A program made the translations under genes and the position numbers. Below, piece after piece: positions 46,153 to 56,921 of a stretch of 64,000 bases of DNA (the first letter of the stretch is position 1; every line of letters starts with the position of its first letter). Origin of the DNA: Janthinobacterium sp. CG3 (GTDB lineage Bacteria; Pseudomonadota; Gammaproteobacteria; Burkholderiales; Burkholderiaceae_D); NCBI RefSeq assembly GCF_000344615.1, contig NZ_KB467824.1:2978786-3042785 (forward strand), in the 5' to 3' direction. The notes beneath the pieces are model-generated. The model was not told where the DNA came from. It worked only from the letters and a program-made list of their open reading frames with translations, and ran no database searches.

Positions 46153-47514
46153 TTAAAACAGGTCTTCGCGGGCGATGCCGGCGAACGCCTCGAAATACTC
46201 GGGGAAGGTCTTGGCGACGCATTTCGGGTCGTTGATGCGCATCGCGTTGCCGCGCCGCGCCGCGCCGTCCAGCGTGGCCAGCGAGAAGCACATCGCCATG
46301 CGGTGGTCGTCGTAGGTGTCGATGGTCGCCGCGGCGATCGCCGCCGGCGGCGTCACGCGCAGGTAGTCGGCGCCCTCCTCGACCTCGGCGCCGAGCTTGC
46401 GCAACTCGCAGGCCATGGCCGCGATGCGGTCGGTTTCCTTGACGCGCCAGCTGGCGATGTTGCGCAGCGTGCTGGTGCCGTCGGCGTACAGCGCGGCGAT
46501 GGCGATCGTCATGGCGGCGTCGGGGATGTGGTTGAAGTCGGCGTCGATGGCCTTGAGCACGCCGTTCGAGGTGGCCTCGATCCAGGTGTCGCCCATGGTG
46601 ATGGTGGCGCCCATCTGCTCCAACGCGGCGACGAAGCGCACGTCGCCCTGGATGCTGTCGCGCCCGACGCCCTCGACCCGCACCGGCCCGCCGGCGATGG
46701 CGCCGGCGGCCAGGAAGTAGGACGCCGACGAGGCGTCGCCCTCGACGTGGATAACGCCCGGGCTTGTATACTTCTGCCCCGGCTGCACGGTGAACGACTG
46801 CCAGCCGTCCTGCTCGACGACGACGCCGAAGCGGCGCATCAGGTTCAGCGTGATTTCAATGTAGGGCTTGGAGATCAGCTCGCCGACGACGTCGATCGAC
46901 ACCGCGTGCTGGCGCGCCATCAACGGCGCCACCATCAGCAGCGCGGTCAGGAACTGGCTCGAAACGTTGCCGCGCACCGACATGCGCTGGGCGTGCAGGT
47001 GGCCGCGGCGGATGCGCAGCGGCGGGAAGCCCTGGTTGCCGGTGTACTCGATCTGCGCGCCGACCGCGTTGAGGGCGTCCACCAGGTCGCCGATCGGCCG
47101 CTCGTGCATGCGCGCCACCCCGTGCAGCGTGTAGTCGCCGCCGATGACGGCCAGCGCCGCCGTCAGCGGACGGATGGCGGTGCCGGCGTTGCCCATGAAG
47201 AGGTCGGCAGCGTGGTTCGGGAAGACCCCGCCGGCGCCGTGCACGTGGTGCACCTGGTGCAGCGTTTCGGGGCGGCTCTGCCCCTCCTGCTCCTCCTGCT
47301 CCCAGTGCACACCCAGCTGCGTGAGCGCGCCGAGCATGACGAAGGTGTCGTCCGAGGCCAGCAGGTCGATGATCTTGGTCGTGCCTTCGGCCAGCGCGGC
47401 CAGCAGCAGCACGCGGTTCGAAATGCTCTTCGAGCCGGGCAGGCGCACCGTGCCGTGCACCTGCATGACGGGTTTCAAATCGAGATGGTGCGGGTAGTGT
47501 TTTTGCTGCGTCAT
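46153..47514 (-). CDS. aroA: 3-phosphoshikimate 1-carboxyvinyltransferase (EPSP synthase)
   Basis: 453 aa. Sixth step of the shikimate pathway. N-terminal [20 protein letters not shown] with the shikimate-binding Lys/Ser; [17 protein letters not shown], a class I glyphosate-region motif with Gly, Thr and Pro in place; [19 protein letters not shown] near the C-terminus. There is an insertion of about ten polar residues near residue 75-90 ([10 protein letters not shown]) compared with the usual length. Follows tyrA by 46 bases in the aromatic amino-acid cluster. Confidence 0.96.
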   Translation of the reverse strand: MTQQKHYPHHLDLKPVMQVHGTVRLPGSKSISNRVLLLAALAEGTTKIIDLLASDDTFVMLGALTQLGVHWEQEEQEGQSRPETLHQVHHVHGAGGVFPNHAADLFMGNAGTAIRPLTAALAVIGGDYTLHGVARMHERPIGDLVDALNAVGAQIEYTGNQGFPPLRIRRGHLHAQRMSVRGNVSSQFLTALLMVAPLMARQHAVSIDVVGELISKPYIEITLNLMRRFGVVVEQDGWQSFTVQPGQKYTSPGVIHVEGDASSASYFLAAGAIAGGPVRVEGVGRDSIQGDVRFVAALEQMGATITMGDTWIEATSNGVLKAIDADFNHIPDAAMTIAIAALYADGTSTLRNIASWRVKETDRIAAMACELRKLGAEVEEGADYLRVTPPAAIAAATIDTYDDHRMAMCFSLATLDGAARRGNAMRINDPKCVAKTFPEYFEAFAGIAREDLF

Positions 47515-47560
47515 GCGGTTTCGTCCTTGTCTGCTTGTGTGCGAATATCGCTATTCCTAT

Positions 47561-48475
47561 CTATTCCGCCTGGTCGGCCGGCTGCGGCGCCTCGGCGCTT
47601 TCGATCGCCCCGGTCCACTGCCGGCGCGCGCGCTGGGCGTTGGCGTAGACCGCCTCGATGGCGGTGCCGTCGCCGGCCGCCAGCATGGCGCGCAGGCCGG
47701 TCAATTGTGCCAGATAAGCGTCCAGCTCGGTCAACAACGCGCCCTGGTTGGCCAGGCTGATGTCGCGCCACATCTCCGGCGACGAGCCGGCGATGCGGGT
47801 GAAGTCGCGAAAGCCGCTGGCGGCGTACTGGAACAGCAGGTCGGCGTGCGGCTTGTTGGCGATGTCGTCGACCAGCGCGTAGGCCAGCAAATGCGGCAGG
47901 TGGCTGACGGCGGCGAACACCTTGTCGTGCTCCTGCGGCGTCAGCTGGTGGATGACGGCGCCGCAGGCGCGCCAGGCGGCGGCGACGCGCTCGACGTCGG
48001 CCGGAACGTTTTCCGCCAGCGCCGTCAGCACCGTCTTCTTGCCCCGGTACAGGTCGACGATGGCGGCGTCCGGACCGTTCGACTCGCGCCCGGCGATCGG
48101 ATGGCCCGGCACGAACTGCGCCAGCTTGCCACCCAGCGCCCGGCGCGCCGCCACCACCACGTCGCTCTTGGTGCTGCCGGCGTCGGTGACCACGGTGCCC
48201 GCTTGCAGGTGCGGCCGCAGCGCCGCCAGGATGTTCTCGGTCTGCGCCACCGGCGCGGCGATCAGCACCAAATCGGCGTCGCGCATGGCCTCGGCCATGT
48301 CGGCGCCGACGCTGTCGATGATGCCCAGCTCCAGCGCGCGCGCCAGCGAGGCCTGCGAGCGCCCCATGCCGACCACGTGGCCGACCGCGCCGGCCTGTTT
48401 CAGCGCGCGGGCGAACGAGCCGCCGATCAGGCCGACGCCGAAAATGACGATTTTATTGAGTGCGGGCGTCGCCAT
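47561..48475 (-). CDS. tyrA: Prephenate dehydrogenase
   Basis: 304 aa, TyrA domain only, without a chorismate mutase fusion. NAD-binding VIFGVGLIGGSFARALKQAG at the N-terminus; DAGSTKSDVVVAARRALGG and FVPGHPIAGRESNGPDAA are substrate-site motifs; LTPQEHDKVFAAVSHLPHLL follows. Converts prephenate to 4-hydroxyphenylpyruvate. Starts 4 bases after the hisC stop, implying coupled translation. Confidence 0.95.
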   Translation of the reverse strand: MATPALNKIVIFGVGLIGGSFARALKQAGAVGHVVGMGRSQASLARALELGIIDSVGADMAEAMRDADLVLIAAPVAQTENILAALRPHLQAGTVVTDAGSTKSDVVVAARRALGGKLAQFVPGHPIAGRESNGPDAAIVDLYRGKKTVLTALAENVPADVERVAAAWRACGAVIHQLTPQEHDKVFAAVSHLPHLLAYALVDDIANKPHADLLFQYAASGFRDFTRIAGSSPEMWRDISLANQGALLTELDAYLAQLTGLRAMLAAGDGTAIEAVYANAQRARRQWTGAIESAEAPQPADQAE

Positions 48476-48479
48476 AACG

Positions 48480-49586
48480 TCAGGCCAGTGCCTTCGTCAG
48501 CGCGGCGATCAGCACCGCGTTTTCCCGCGGCAGGCCGATGGAAACGCGCAACCACCGCGGCAGGCCGTAGTTGCCGACCGGGCGCACGATCACGCCCCGC
48601 TTGAGCAGGGCCAGGTTGACGCGGGCGCCGGCGCCGTCGTCGTCGCCGACCCGCACCATGACGAAATTGCCGTACGAGGGCACGTACTCCAGCCCGAGCG
48701 CGGCGAAGGCCTCGGTGAACTGGCGGTAGCCGGCGGCGTTGTTGGCCGCGCCCTTGGCCAGGAAGGCGCCGTCGTTGAGGGCGGCGACGGCGGCGGCCTG
48801 CGCCATCGAATTGACGTTGAAGGGTTGGCGGATGCGGTTCATCAGGTCCGTCAGCGCCGGCTGGGCGATGGCGAAGCCGACCCGCAGCCCGGCCAGGCCG
48901 TAGGCCTTCGAGAAGGTGCGCGACACCAGCAGGTTCGGGTATTGCTTGACCCAGGCGGCCGATTCGTACTGCTGCTCGGGCGCCAGGAATTCGTTGTAGG
49001 CCTCGTCGAGCACCACCACCACGTGCGCCGGCACCTGCCGGATGAAGTCTTCGATCTGCACCGCCGGGATGAAGGTGCCGGTCGGGTTGTTCGGGTTGGC
49101 GATGAAGACCAGGCGGGTGTCGGCGTCGATCGCCGCGGCCATCGCCGGCAGGTCGTGGCCGTAGTCGCTGGCCGCCACCACGATGGCGCGCGCGCCCACG
49201 CCCTGGGTCGCCAGCGCGTAGACGGCGAACGAGTACTGCGCGTAGAGCACCGCCTGGCCCTGCCGCACGAAGGCGTGCGCGGCGATTTCCAGAATGTCGT
49301 TGCTGCCGTTGCCCAGCGTGATCCAGTCGGCCGGCACGGCGTAGCGTTCGGCCAGCGCGGCCTTCAGCTCGAAGCCGTTGGCGTCGGGGTAGCGGCCGAT
49401 GTCGCTGGCGGCCTGCAACATCGCCGCGCGCGCCGAATCCGGCACGCCGAAGGGATTCTCGTTCGACGCCAGCTTGACGATGGCGGCCTCGTCGAGGCCG
49501 AATTCGCGCGCGACTTCCGCGATGGGTTTGCCGGCCTGGTAAGGGGCGATGGCGCGGACGTACTCGGGACCGAATTGTGTAGGCAT
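48480..49586 (-). CDS. hisC: Histidinol-phosphate aminotransferase
   Basis: 368 aa, PLP-dependent class II aminotransferase. KLASNENPFGVP near residue 38, LGNGSNDILEIAAHAF near 92, FIANPNNPTGTF, and the PLP Lys in SRTFSKAYGLAGLR. I take the ATG at 49586 (MPTQFGPEYVRAI), the normal family start; the frame upstream is open but overlaps pheA. In betaproteobacteria this copy, in the pheA-tyrA-aroA cluster, may work mainly as an aromatic aminotransferase for phenylalanine and tyrosine (inference). Confidence 0.94.
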   Translation of the reverse strand: MPTQFGPEYVRAIAPYQAGKPIAEVAREFGLDEAAIVKLASNENPFGVPDSARAAMLQAASDIGRYPDANGFELKAALAERYAVPADWITLGNGSNDILEIAAHAFVRQGQAVLYAQYSFAVYALATQGVGARAIVVAASDYGHDLPAMAAAIDADTRLVFIANPNNPTGTFIPAVQIEDFIRQVPAHVVVVLDEAYNEFLAPEQQYESAAWVKQYPNLLVSRTFSKAYGLAGLRVGFAIAQPALTDLMNRIRQPFNVNSMAQAAAVAALNDGAFLAKGAANNAAGYRQFTEAFAALGLEYVPSYGNFVMVRVGDDDGAGARVNLALLKRGVIVRPVGNYGLPRWLRVSIGLPRENAVLIAALTKALA

Positions 49587-49617
49587 AAAATTAGTCTGTG
49601 AATTTACTGTATATCTA

Positions 49618-50688
49618 TTAGAGGCTGACCGGGTAGGAACCCAGTACTTTGAAGAAGGCGGCGTTGCTCTTGAGCTCGGCCAGCGCCAGCGCCACGGCGG
49701 CGTCGTCGGCGTGGCCGACCACGTCGACATAGAAGTAGTACTCCCAGCTGCCCAGGCGCGCCGGGCGCGACTCGAAGCGCGACATCGACACGCCGTGCCT
49801 GGCCAGCGGCGCCAGCAACTGGTACATGGCGCCGGCCTTGTTCGGCACCGCCAGCACCAGCGAGGTCTGATCGGCGCCCGACGGCGTGGTCTGCAAATGG
49901 CCGATCACGGCGAAACGGGTGCGGTTGTGGGCGTCGTCCTGGATGTGCGCCTGCACCACGCCAAGCTGGTACTGGCGCCCCGCCATCTCGCTGGCGATGG
50001 CCGCCATGGCCGGGTCCAGGCCGGCCATGCGCGCGGCCTCGGCGTTCGAGGCGACGGCGCGCCGCTCGATGTTCGGATAGTGCACGTTGAGCCAGGCCTG
50101 GCACTGCGCCAGCGCCTGCGAATGGGCGCAGATGACGCCGACGCCCTCCATCGCGCCGCTCTTCGTCATCAGGCTGTGGTGGACGTCGATGGCCACCTCG
50201 CCGCTGATGATCAGGCTGGTCTGCATCAGCAGGTCGAGCGTGCGGTTGACCGCGCCCTCGGACGAATTCTCGATCGGCACGACGCCGAAATCGGCGGTGC
50301 CGGCTTCGGCGGCGCGGAACACCTCGTCGATGGAGGCGCACGGCAAGGCCTCGACGGCGCTGCCGAACTGCTTGTAGACGGCCTGCTCGGTGAAGGTGCC
50401 GACCGGGCCCAGGTAGGCCACGGTGACGCGCTTTTCCAGCGAGCGGCAGGCCGACATGATTTCACGGAAAATCGTTTGCAGCTCGCCGCTGCCCATCGGC
50501 CCGGGGTTGCGCTCGGCCACGCCGCGCAGCACCTGCGCCTCGCGCTCCGGGCGGAACACCGGCGCCATGGTTTCGGCCTTCACATGGCCGACCTCTTGCG
50601 CCAGGCGCGCGCGGCGGTTCAATAAATCGAGGATTTGCGCGTCGATCGCGTCGATTTGCTCGCGCAACGGTTTTAATTTGTCTGTCAT
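49618..50688 (-). CDS. pheA: Bifunctional chorismate mutase/prephenate dehydratase (P-protein)
   Basis: 356 aa. N-terminal AroQ chorismate mutase (about 1-88: LREQIDAIDAQILDLLNRRA), prephenate dehydratase (about 92-270: VAYLGPVGTFTEQAVYKQFG, VPIENSSEGAVNRTLDLLM) and a C-terminal ACT domain (about 280-356: LVLAVPNKAGAMYQLLAPLA, FESRPARLGSWEYYFYVDV) for Phe feedback. ESRP is the allosteric motif. Second gene of serC-pheA-hisC-tyrA-aroA. Confidence 0.96.
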   Translation of the reverse strand: MTDKLKPLREQIDAIDAQILDLLNRRARLAQEVGHVKAETMAPVFRPEREAQVLRGVAERNPGPMGSGELQTIFREIMSACRSLEKRVTVAYLGPVGTFTEQAVYKQFGSAVEALPCASIDEVFRAAEAGTADFGVVPIENSSEGAVNRTLDLLMQTSLIISGEVAIDVHHSLMTKSGAMEGVGVICAHSQALAQCQAWLNVHYPNIERRAVASNAEAARMAGLDPAMAAIASEMAGRQYQLGVVQAHIQDDAHNRTRFAVIGHLQTTPSGADQTSLVLAVPNKAGAMYQLLAPLARHGVSMSRFESRPARLGSWEYYFYVDVVGHADDAAVALALAELKSNAAFFKVLGSYPVSL

Positions 50689-50731
50689 TGTCTGCGTGGG
50701 GCTAATTGTGTGTCGATCTTTGCCGCGGGAC

Positions 50732-51826
50732 TTACTTGCCGCGGCCCGCGAAGTGGTTCAAATAATCGACCAGGGCTTGCACGCCCTCGATCGGCATCGC
50801 GTTGTAGATCGATGCGCGCATACCGCCGACGGACTTGTGGCCCTTCAGTTGCAGCAGGCCGCGCTGCTTGGCGCCGGCCAGGAATGCTTCGTTTTTGCTC
50901 TCGTCGCGCAGGAAGAACGGGATCGTCATGCGCGAGCGGTTTTCAGCGGCGATGCGGTTATGGTAGAAGTCGTCGGCGTCCAGCGCCGCGTACAGCAGCG
51001 CCGCTTTTTCGATGTTGCGCTTCTCCATCGCCGCCACGCCGCCCTGGCGTTTCAGCCACTGGAACACCAGGCCGGCGATGTAGATCGCGTAGGTCGGCGG
51101 CGTGTTGTACATCGAGTCGTGCTGCGCCACCACGCTCCAGTCGAACGCCGACGGGCAGATCGGCAGGGCCGCGCCGAGCAGGTCCTCGCGCACGATGACC
51201 AGGGTCAGGCCGGCCGGGCCGATGTTCTTTTGCGCGCCGCCGAAGATGACGCCGTATTTCGACACGTCGATGACGCGCGACAGGATGTGCGAGGACATGT
51301 CGGCGACGATGGTGGTGTCGCCGGCCAGCTCGGGCGCGAAGGCGTACTCGACGCCGTCGATGGTTTCGTTGGTGCAGATGTGCAGGTAGGCGGCGCCCGG
51401 CGTGAGTGTCCAGTCGGACTGCGGCGGCACGCGGTTGTAGCCGTCGGCCTGCGACGAGGCGGCGACGTTGACGTTGGCGTACTTGGCCGCCTCCTTGATC
51501 GACTTGCCCGACCAGGAACCGGTGTGGACGAAGTCGACCGTGGCCGGCTGCGGCTTGCGCCCGACCAGGTTCAGCGGCACGATGGCGTTCTCGCCCAGGC
51601 CGCCGCCCTGCAGGAACAGGATCTTGTAGTTGTCGGGCACGGCCAGCAACTCGCGCAGGTCGCGCACGGCGCCCTGGTAGATCGAGATGAATTCGGGGCC
51701 GCGGTGGCTCATTTCCATAACGGACATTCCGCTGCCGTGCCAGTCGAGCATTTCGGCGGCCGCTTGCGCCAGCACTTCTTTGGGCAGCACGGCCGGGCCG
51801 GCGGAGAAATTATAGATGTGCGTCAC
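50732..51826 (-). CDS. serC: Phosphoserine aminotransferase
   Basis: 364 aa. PLP enzyme for serine and pyridoxine synthesis. [20 protein letters not shown] start; [19 protein letters not shown]; Schiff-base Lys in [18 protein letters not shown] (about residue 198); [18 protein letters not shown] near the end. Head of the aromatic/serine gene row. AAAGGATCGCAACG gives a ribosome binding site. Confidence 0.96.
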   Translation of the reverse strand: MTHIYNFSAGPAVLPKEVLAQAAAEMLDWHGSGMSVMEMSHRGPEFISIYQGAVRDLRELLAVPDNYKILFLQGGGLGENAIVPLNLVGRKPQPATVDFVHTGSWSGKSIKEAAKYANVNVAASSQADGYNRVPPQSDWTLTPGAAYLHICTNETIDGVEYAFAPELAGDTTIVADMSSHILSRVIDVSKYGVIFGGAQKNIGPAGLTLVIVREDLLGAALPICPSAFDWSVVAQHDSMYNTPPTYAIYIAGLVFQWLKRQGGVAAMEKRNIEKAALLYAALDADDFYHNRIAAENRSRMTIPFFLRDESKNEAFLAGAKQRGLLQLKGHKSVGGMRASIYNAMPIEGVQALVDYLNHFAGRGK

Positions 51827-51960
51827 GTTGCGATCCTTTGAGTACTAGTTGGTTTGCCTTGCTACGATATTCTAATGGACACAGCGGAACCGCGTTGACC
51901 GCCGTGGTGATTACCCCAATAAACAAACCGGCGACTGACTTAAAACCAACGGCGCGGCGC

Positions 51961-51990
51961 GTAGGTCGGGTTAGCGCGGAGTAAGCCGAC
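51961..51990. repeat. REP-like element
   Basis: GTCGGGTTA (51965-51973) pairs with TAAGCCGAC (51982-51990), one mismatch. Located between serC and gyrA; same family as the repeats at 2706, 23648 and 34834. Confidence 0.7.
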
Positions 51991-52095
51991 AGGAGCCGCC
52001 GCGGGGGCGCGAGCAATCGAACAACAGCGGCGCCGCTCGTAACTGGGGCCGGGTTGTTCGCTAAAACAAGCCCGGCCCCCGCTGCGCTACCCGCC

Positions 52096-54729
52096 TTATT
52101 CCGCCGGTTTCGCTTCCGGACCGGCTTCCAGTTCGACGTCGTCGACGTCGGCCTCGACGATGCGTTGCAGGCCGGACAGCTTGGTGCCGTCCTCGACCGC
52201 GATCAGCGTCACGCCTTGCGTGGCGCGGCCCATTTCACGGATCTCCGCCACGCGCGTGCGGATCAGCACGCCCCCGGTGGTGATCAGCATGATCTCGTCG
52301 CTCTCCTCCACCAGCGTGGCGGCCACGACGCGGCCGTTGCGTTCGCTGGTCTGGATCGCGATCATGCCCTTGGTGCCGCGGCCGTGGCGAGTGTATTCGG
52401 TGATCGGGGTACGCTTGCCGAAGCCGTTTTCCGTTGCCGTCAACACCGACTGCTGCTCGTTCTCGGCCACCAGCAGGGCGATCACGTGCTGCCCCTCTTC
52501 CAGGTTCATGCCGCGCACGCCGCGGGCGGTGCGGCCCATCGGGCGCACGTCGTTCTCGTCGAAGCGCACCGCCTTGCCGGAGTCGGAGAACAACATCACG
52601 TCGTGCTGGCCGTCGGTCAGCGCGGCGCCGATCAAGAAGTCGCCGTCGTCGAGGTCGACGGCGATGATGCCGGCCTTGCGCGGGTTGCTGAAGTCCTTCA
52701 GCGGCGTCTTCTTGACGGTGCCCAGGCTGGTCGACATGAACACGTAATGGTCTTCCGGGAAAACCCGGTTGTCGCCCGACAGCGGCAAGATCACGGTGAT
52801 CTTCTCGTTGTCTTGCAGCGGGAACATGTTGACGATCGGCTTGCCGCGCGAATTGCGCGAGCCCTGCGGCACTTCCCACACCTTCAGCCAGTACATGCGG
52901 CCGCGGTCGGAGAAGCACAGGATGTAGTCGTGCGTGTTGGCGATGAAGAGCTGGTCGATCCAGTCCTCTTCCTTGGTCGCCATGGCCTGCTTGCCGCGCC
53001 CGCCGCGCTTTTGCGCGCGGTACTCGGAAATCGGCTGCGCCTTCATGTAACCGGTGTGCGACAAGGTCACGACCATGTCCTGCGGCGTGATCAAGTCTTC
53101 GGTTTCCAGGTCGGTGGCGTTGAGTTCGATCTGCGAACGGCGCACGTCCTTGTTGCCCTCGCCATATTCGTTCTTGGCCAGCGTCAGCTCGTCGGTGATG
53201 ATGATGGTGACGCGCTCCGGCTTGGACAGGATGTCCAGCAAGTCGGCGATGTGCGTCATGACGTCTTTGTATTCGTTGACGATCTTGTCCTGCTCCAGGC
53301 CGGTCAGGCGCTGCAGACGCATCTGCAAAATCTCTTGCGCCTGGTCGTCCGACAGCTTGTACAGGCCGTCGCTCTGCATGCCGTAGTGCTTCGGCAGGTG
53401 CTCGGGACGGAAGGCGTCGATGCCGCCGACGGTGGTGCCGTCGCCGGTGCGCGCCAACATCTCGCGCACGACCGAGGAATCCCACGGCCGGTTCATCAGC
53501 TCGACCTTGGCGATCGGCGGCGTCGGCGCGGCCTTGATGATGGCGATGAAATCGTCGATGTTGGCCAGCGCCACGGCCAGGCCTTCGAGCACGTGGCCGC
53601 GCTCGCGCGCCTTGCGCAGTTCGAACACGGTGCGCCGCGTCACCACTTCGCGGCGGTGGGCCAGGAAGCATTGCAGCATCTGCTTCAAGTTCAGCAGGCG
53701 CGGCTGGCCGTCGACCAGCGCCACCATGTTCATGCCGAAGGTGTCTTGCAACTGGGTCTGCTTGTACAGGTTGTTGAGCACCACTTCCGGCACTTCGTTG
53801 CGCTTCAGTTCGATGACCACGCGCATGCCCGACTTGTCGGACTCGTCGCGGATGTCGGAGATGCCGTCGAGCTTTTTGTCGCGCACGTTTTCGGCGATGC
53901 GTTCCAGCAGCGACTTCTTGTTCACCTGGAACGGCAGCTCGTCGACGATGATGGCGATGCGCCCGCCCTCCTTGCCGAATTCCTCGAAGTGGGTCTTGGC
54001 GCGCATGACGACGCGGCCGCGGCCGGTGCGGTAGCCGTCGCGCACGCCGGAGACGCCATAAATAATACCGGCGGTCGGGAAGTCCGGCGCCGGAATGATT
54101 TCAATCAACTCGTCGATGCTGCAGTCGGGGTTGCGCAGCACGTGCAGCGCGCCGTCGATGACCTCGGTGATGTTGTGCGGCGGAATGTTGGTCGCCATGC
54201 CGACCGCGATGCCGGTGGCGCCGTTGATCAGCAGGTTAGGGATCTTGGTCGGCAGCACCGACGGCTCTTTTTCCTTGCCGTCGTAGTTCGGTACAAAGTC
54301 GACGGTATCCTTGTCGATGTCGGCCAGGATCTCGCTGGCGATTTTGTCGAGGCGGCACTCGGTGTAACGCATCGCTGCGGCGCTGTCGCCGTCGACGGAG
54401 CCGAAGTTGCCCTGGCCGTCGACCAGCGTGTAGCGCAGCGAGAAGTCCTGCGCCATGCGCACCAGCGTGTCGTAAATCGAGGCGTCGCCGTGCGGGTGGA
54501 ATTTACCCATGGTCTCGCCGACGACGCGGGCGCACTTGACGTAAGGGCGGTTCCACACGTTGTTCATTTCATGCATCGCATACAAGACGCGGCGGTGCAC
54601 CGGCTTCAAGCCGTCGCGCACATCCGGCAGGGCCCGGCCGACGATCACGCTCATGGCGTAATCGAGGTAGCTCTTGCGCATCTCTTCTTCGAGGGAAATA
54701 GGGATTGTTTCTTTTGCGAATTGATCCAT
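52096..54729 (-). CDS. gyrA: DNA gyrase subunit A
   Basis: 877 aa. Cleaves and rejoins DNA in negative supercoiling. Numbering matches E. coli: catalytic Tyr122 (AAAMRYTE) and the quinolone region [20 protein letters not shown] (78-97). Position 83 is Ala (Ser in E. coli) and Asp87 is kept. The C-terminal domain has the usual beta-pinwheel blades, including the GyrA box [10 protein letters not shown]; the tail ends in acidic residues. Divergent from ompA. Confidence 0.97.
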   Translation of the reverse strand: MDQFAKETIPISLEEEMRKSYLDYAMSVIVGRALPDVRDGLKPVHRRVLYAMHEMNNVWNRPYVKCARVVGETMGKFHPHGDASIYDTLVRMAQDFSLRYTLVDGQGNFGSVDGDSAAAMRYTECRLDKIASEILADIDKDTVDFVPNYDGKEKEPSVLPTKIPNLLINGATGIAVGMATNIPPHNITEVIDGALHVLRNPDCSIDELIEIIPAPDFPTAGIIYGVSGVRDGYRTGRGRVVMRAKTHFEEFGKEGGRIAIIVDELPFQVNKKSLLERIAENVRDKKLDGISDIRDESDKSGMRVVIELKRNEVPEVVLNNLYKQTQLQDTFGMNMVALVDGQPRLLNLKQMLQCFLAHRREVVTRRTVFELRKARERGHVLEGLAVALANIDDFIAIIKAAPTPPIAKVELMNRPWDSSVVREMLARTGDGTTVGGIDAFRPEHLPKHYGMQSDGLYKLSDDQAQEILQMRLQRLTGLEQDKIVNEYKDVMTHIADLLDILSKPERVTIIITDELTLAKNEYGEGNKDVRRSQIELNATDLETEDLITPQDMVVTLSHTGYMKAQPISEYRAQKRGGRGKQAMATKEEDWIDQLFIANTHDYILCFSDRGRMYWLKVWEVPQGSRNSRGKPIVNMFPLQDNEKITVILPLSGDNRVFPEDHYVFMSTSLGTVKKTPLKDFSNPRKAGIIAVDLDDGDFLIGAALTDGQHDVMLFSDSGKAVRFDENDVRPMGRTARGVRGMNLEEGQHVIALLVAENEQQSVLTATENGFGKRTPITEYTRHGRGTKGMIAIQTSERNGRVVAATLVEESDEIMLITTGGVLIRTRVAEIREMGRATQGVTLIAVEDGTKLSGLQRIVEADVDDVELEAGPEAKPAE

Positions 54730-55255
54730 TGGCGGTTCGACTGATCTCAGGCTGTGGTTAACTTATCTGCTACGCAATGTATGACGCAATACTGCATATC
54801 CGGGGCGGCTGCTGCATGGGTGCTGGGCGGTTGGGCTTGCTACCATGTTTTCAACAGTCAAGCATGGGATTTTAACATGCGCGACCTTCTTCCAGCGCAA
54901 TTCCGACGCCGCCCAAGCGCACCGCTCCGGGGCGCGTGCGCCGCGCGGCGCCGCGCCGGCGCACGGCGCAACGGCGGCGACTGCCCAGCAAACAGGCAAA
55001 TCAAGTGAAAGTTGTCATAAGAGTGTAACAATATCTTACGGACGTTGCACAAAAACAACGACAAGTCTAAAATCCGGGAAACTTTGATTTAACCACCGGC
55101 GTGCGAACTTGTCGCCTGTGGCAAAATGAATGAGAAGTTAATTGCTAGTTTCGCAATCTGAAACGAGCGTTGCTAACCTGCATGTTAATATGATTTATGC
55201 AGGTCCAGTCGCGCAGTGTATTTCTGCGGATATCACCCCCCGAAAGGAAAAAATA
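54730..55255. other. Divergent intergenic region gyrA-ompA
   Basis: 526 bases without a supported gene. Contains the promoter of ompA (55045-55073), a GC-rich stretch (54895-54985), and presumably the gyrA promoter in the A+T-richer part near 54840-54880, where no clear hexamer pair was found. Confidence 0.7.
55045..55073 (+). promoter_or_regulatory. Sigma-70 promoter of ompA
   Basis: TTGCAC (55045-55050), 17 bases, TAAAAT (55068-55073). Predicts a leader of roughly 175 bases before the ATG at 55256. Confidence 0.75.
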
Positions 55256-55963
55256 ATGAATAAATTTGTAACGCTGTTTTTTGCTGCATCCGCAGTGATT
55301 GCTGGCACGGCTTCGGCCCAAACCCCAACGTCGCCGCCATTCGCACCAGTGACCACCGACATCAAAGCACCGACGCCAAAAAGCGCCTACGTGCAAGATG
55401 CACGCGGCGTCATCGCTCGTGACCCGTTCGGCCTGTGCTGGCGCACCGGCTACTGGACACCAGCTGACGCGGTGCCAGGTTGCGACGTGCCACTGTGCGT
55501 TGCTCCAGAAACCCTGGTTGACGGCAAATGCGTTGCACCAGCAGTAGCACCAGCTCCAGCTCCAGCCCCAGCACCAGCCGTGCGTCCAGCTCCAGCTCCA
55601 GCGCCAATCTCGGAAAAAGTCAGCTTCGCAGCCGACGCCCTGTTCGATTTCGACAAAGCCGTTCTGAAACCAGAAGGCAAAGCGAAACTGGACGACCTGA
55701 GCTCGAAATTGGGCGGCATCAACCTGGAAGTCATCATCGCTGTCGGCCACACCGACTCCGTTGGTACCGATGCCTACAACCAGAAACTGTCGATCCGTCG
55801 TTCGGAAGCCGTCAAAGCGTATCTGGTTTCGAAAGGTATCGAAACCAACCGCGTGTACACCGAAGGCAAAGGCGAGAAACAACCTGTTGCTGATAACAAA
55901 TCGGCAGCTGGCCGCGAGAAAAATCGCCGCGTAGAAATCGAAGTCGTCGGCACCCGCAAATAA
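55256..55963 (+). CDS. ompA: OmpA-family outer membrane protein
   Basis: 235 aa. Signal peptide MNKFVTLFFAASAVIAGTASA; a short N-terminal region with two Cys pairs (GLCWRTGYWTPADAVPGC, PLCVAPETLVDGKC) instead of an 8-strand barrel; a Pro/Ala linker (about 97-120); and an OmpA C-terminal peptidoglycan-binding domain (about 125-235: LFDFDKAVLKPEGKAKL, VGHTDSVGTDAYNQKLSIRR, KNRRVEIEV). Strong GAAAGGAAAAAATA ribosome binding site, A-ending and T-ending codons (GCA, CCA, GTT) unlike neighbouring genes, and a strong promoter, all consistent with a very abundant protein. Start at 55256 is clear. Confidence 0.93.
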   Translation: MNKFVTLFFAASAVIAGTASAQTPTSPPFAPVTTDIKAPTPKSAYVQDARGVIARDPFGLCWRTGYWTPADAVPGCDVPLCVAPETLVDGKCVAPAVAPAPAPAPAPAVRPAPAPAPISEKVSFAADALFDFDKAVLKPEGKAKLDDLSSKLGGINLEVIIAVGHTDSVGTDAYNQKLSIRRSEAVKAYLVSKGIETNRVYTEGKGEKQPVADNKSAAGREKNRRVEIEVVGTRK

Positions 55964-56002
55964 TATTGCCGGTTAAAACGACGCTCGCTTCCCGCGAACG
56001 AT

Positions 56003-56031
56003 AAAAAACCCCGCCTCGGCGGGGTTTTTTT
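56003..56031 (+). terminator. Rho-independent terminator of ompA
   Basis: Stem CCCCGCC/GGCGGGG flanked by A6 and T7, 40 bases after the ompA stop. Confidence 0.92.
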
Positions 56032-56155
56032 ATGCCCGAAACAAACCGCCGCCGAGGCGCGGGATCCGACCCTCGGGGTCCCCCTTCCCAACCCCCGTCG
56101 GGTTTTTTGCAGCGCCGCCTATTGAATCGACCAAATTGCCGTTATGATTCCACCT

Positions 56156-56854
56156 ATGAACGCCGACCCTATCGAAATCCAAAAATTCAGTGAGCTGGCC
56201 CATCGTTGGTGGGACCCCACATCCGAGTTTCGTCCTTTGCACGAAATCAACCCCCTGCGCCTCGAATGGATCAACGCGCGCGCGCCGCTGGCCGGCCGCC
56301 GCGTCATCGACATCGGCTGCGGCGGCGGCATCCTGGCCGAATCGATGGCCAAAAAAGGCGCCCAGGTGACCGGCATCGACCTGTCCGAGAAGGCGCTGAA
56401 AGTGGCCGACCTGCACAGCCTGGAGTCGGGCGCGCAGGTGCGCTACCAGCTGATCGCGGCCGAAGCGATGGCCGAGCAGGAAGCGGGCCAGTACGACGTC
56501 GTGACCTGCATGGAAATGCTGGAACACGTGCCGGACCCGGCCGCCATCGTGCGCGCCTGCGCGACGCTGGTAAAACCGGGCGGCCAGGTGTTCTTCTCCA
56601 CGCTGAACCGCAACCCGAAAGCCTACCTGTTCGCCATCCTGGGGGCCGAATACCTGCTGCGCATGCTACCCAAGGGCACCCACGACTACGACAAATTCAT
56701 CACCCCGGCCGAACTGTCGCAATACGCCCGCAGCGCGCAACTGGACGTGAACGCCATGAAAGGCCTGGGATACAATCCGCTGAGCAAGATCTATTCGCTC
56801 AACGACGACACCAGCGTCAACTACCTGGTCGCCTGCAGCCGTCCGCCGCTGTAA
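56156..56854 (+). CDS. ubiG: 3-demethylubiquinol 3-O-methyltransferase
   Basis: 232 aa. SAM-dependent O-methylation in ubiquinone synthesis. [20 protein letters not shown] is the UbiG signature; SAM site [16 protein letters not shown]; then [10 protein letters not shown] and [21 protein letters not shown] take the ATG at 56156 ([11 protein letters not shown]); an ATG at 56144 would add 4 residues, and neither has a good ribosome binding site. Starts after the ompA terminator and is followed by gph. Confidence 0.95.
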   Translation: MNADPIEIQKFSELAHRWWDPTSEFRPLHEINPLRLEWINARAPLAGRRVIDIGCGGGILAESMAKKGAQVTGIDLSEKALKVADLHSLESGAQVRYQLIAAEAMAEQEAGQYDVVTCMEMLEHVPDPAAIVRACATLVKPGGQVFFSTLNRNPKAYLFAILGAEYLLRMLPKGTHDYDKFITPAELSQYARSAQLDVNAMKGLGYNPLSKIYSLNDDTSVNYLVACSRPPL

Positions 56855-56921
56855 ATCCGACGCCCCCCGACCAATCGCACGGCGGCCGCGGCCGCCGCCC
56901 ACAGCCTACCCGAATCCCGCC

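Noticed and set aside
52054..54744. 896-codon open frame antisense to gyrA
   Set aside because: In high-G+C DNA the complement of a real gene is often open; the sequence is His/Val/Arg-rich and has no domain.
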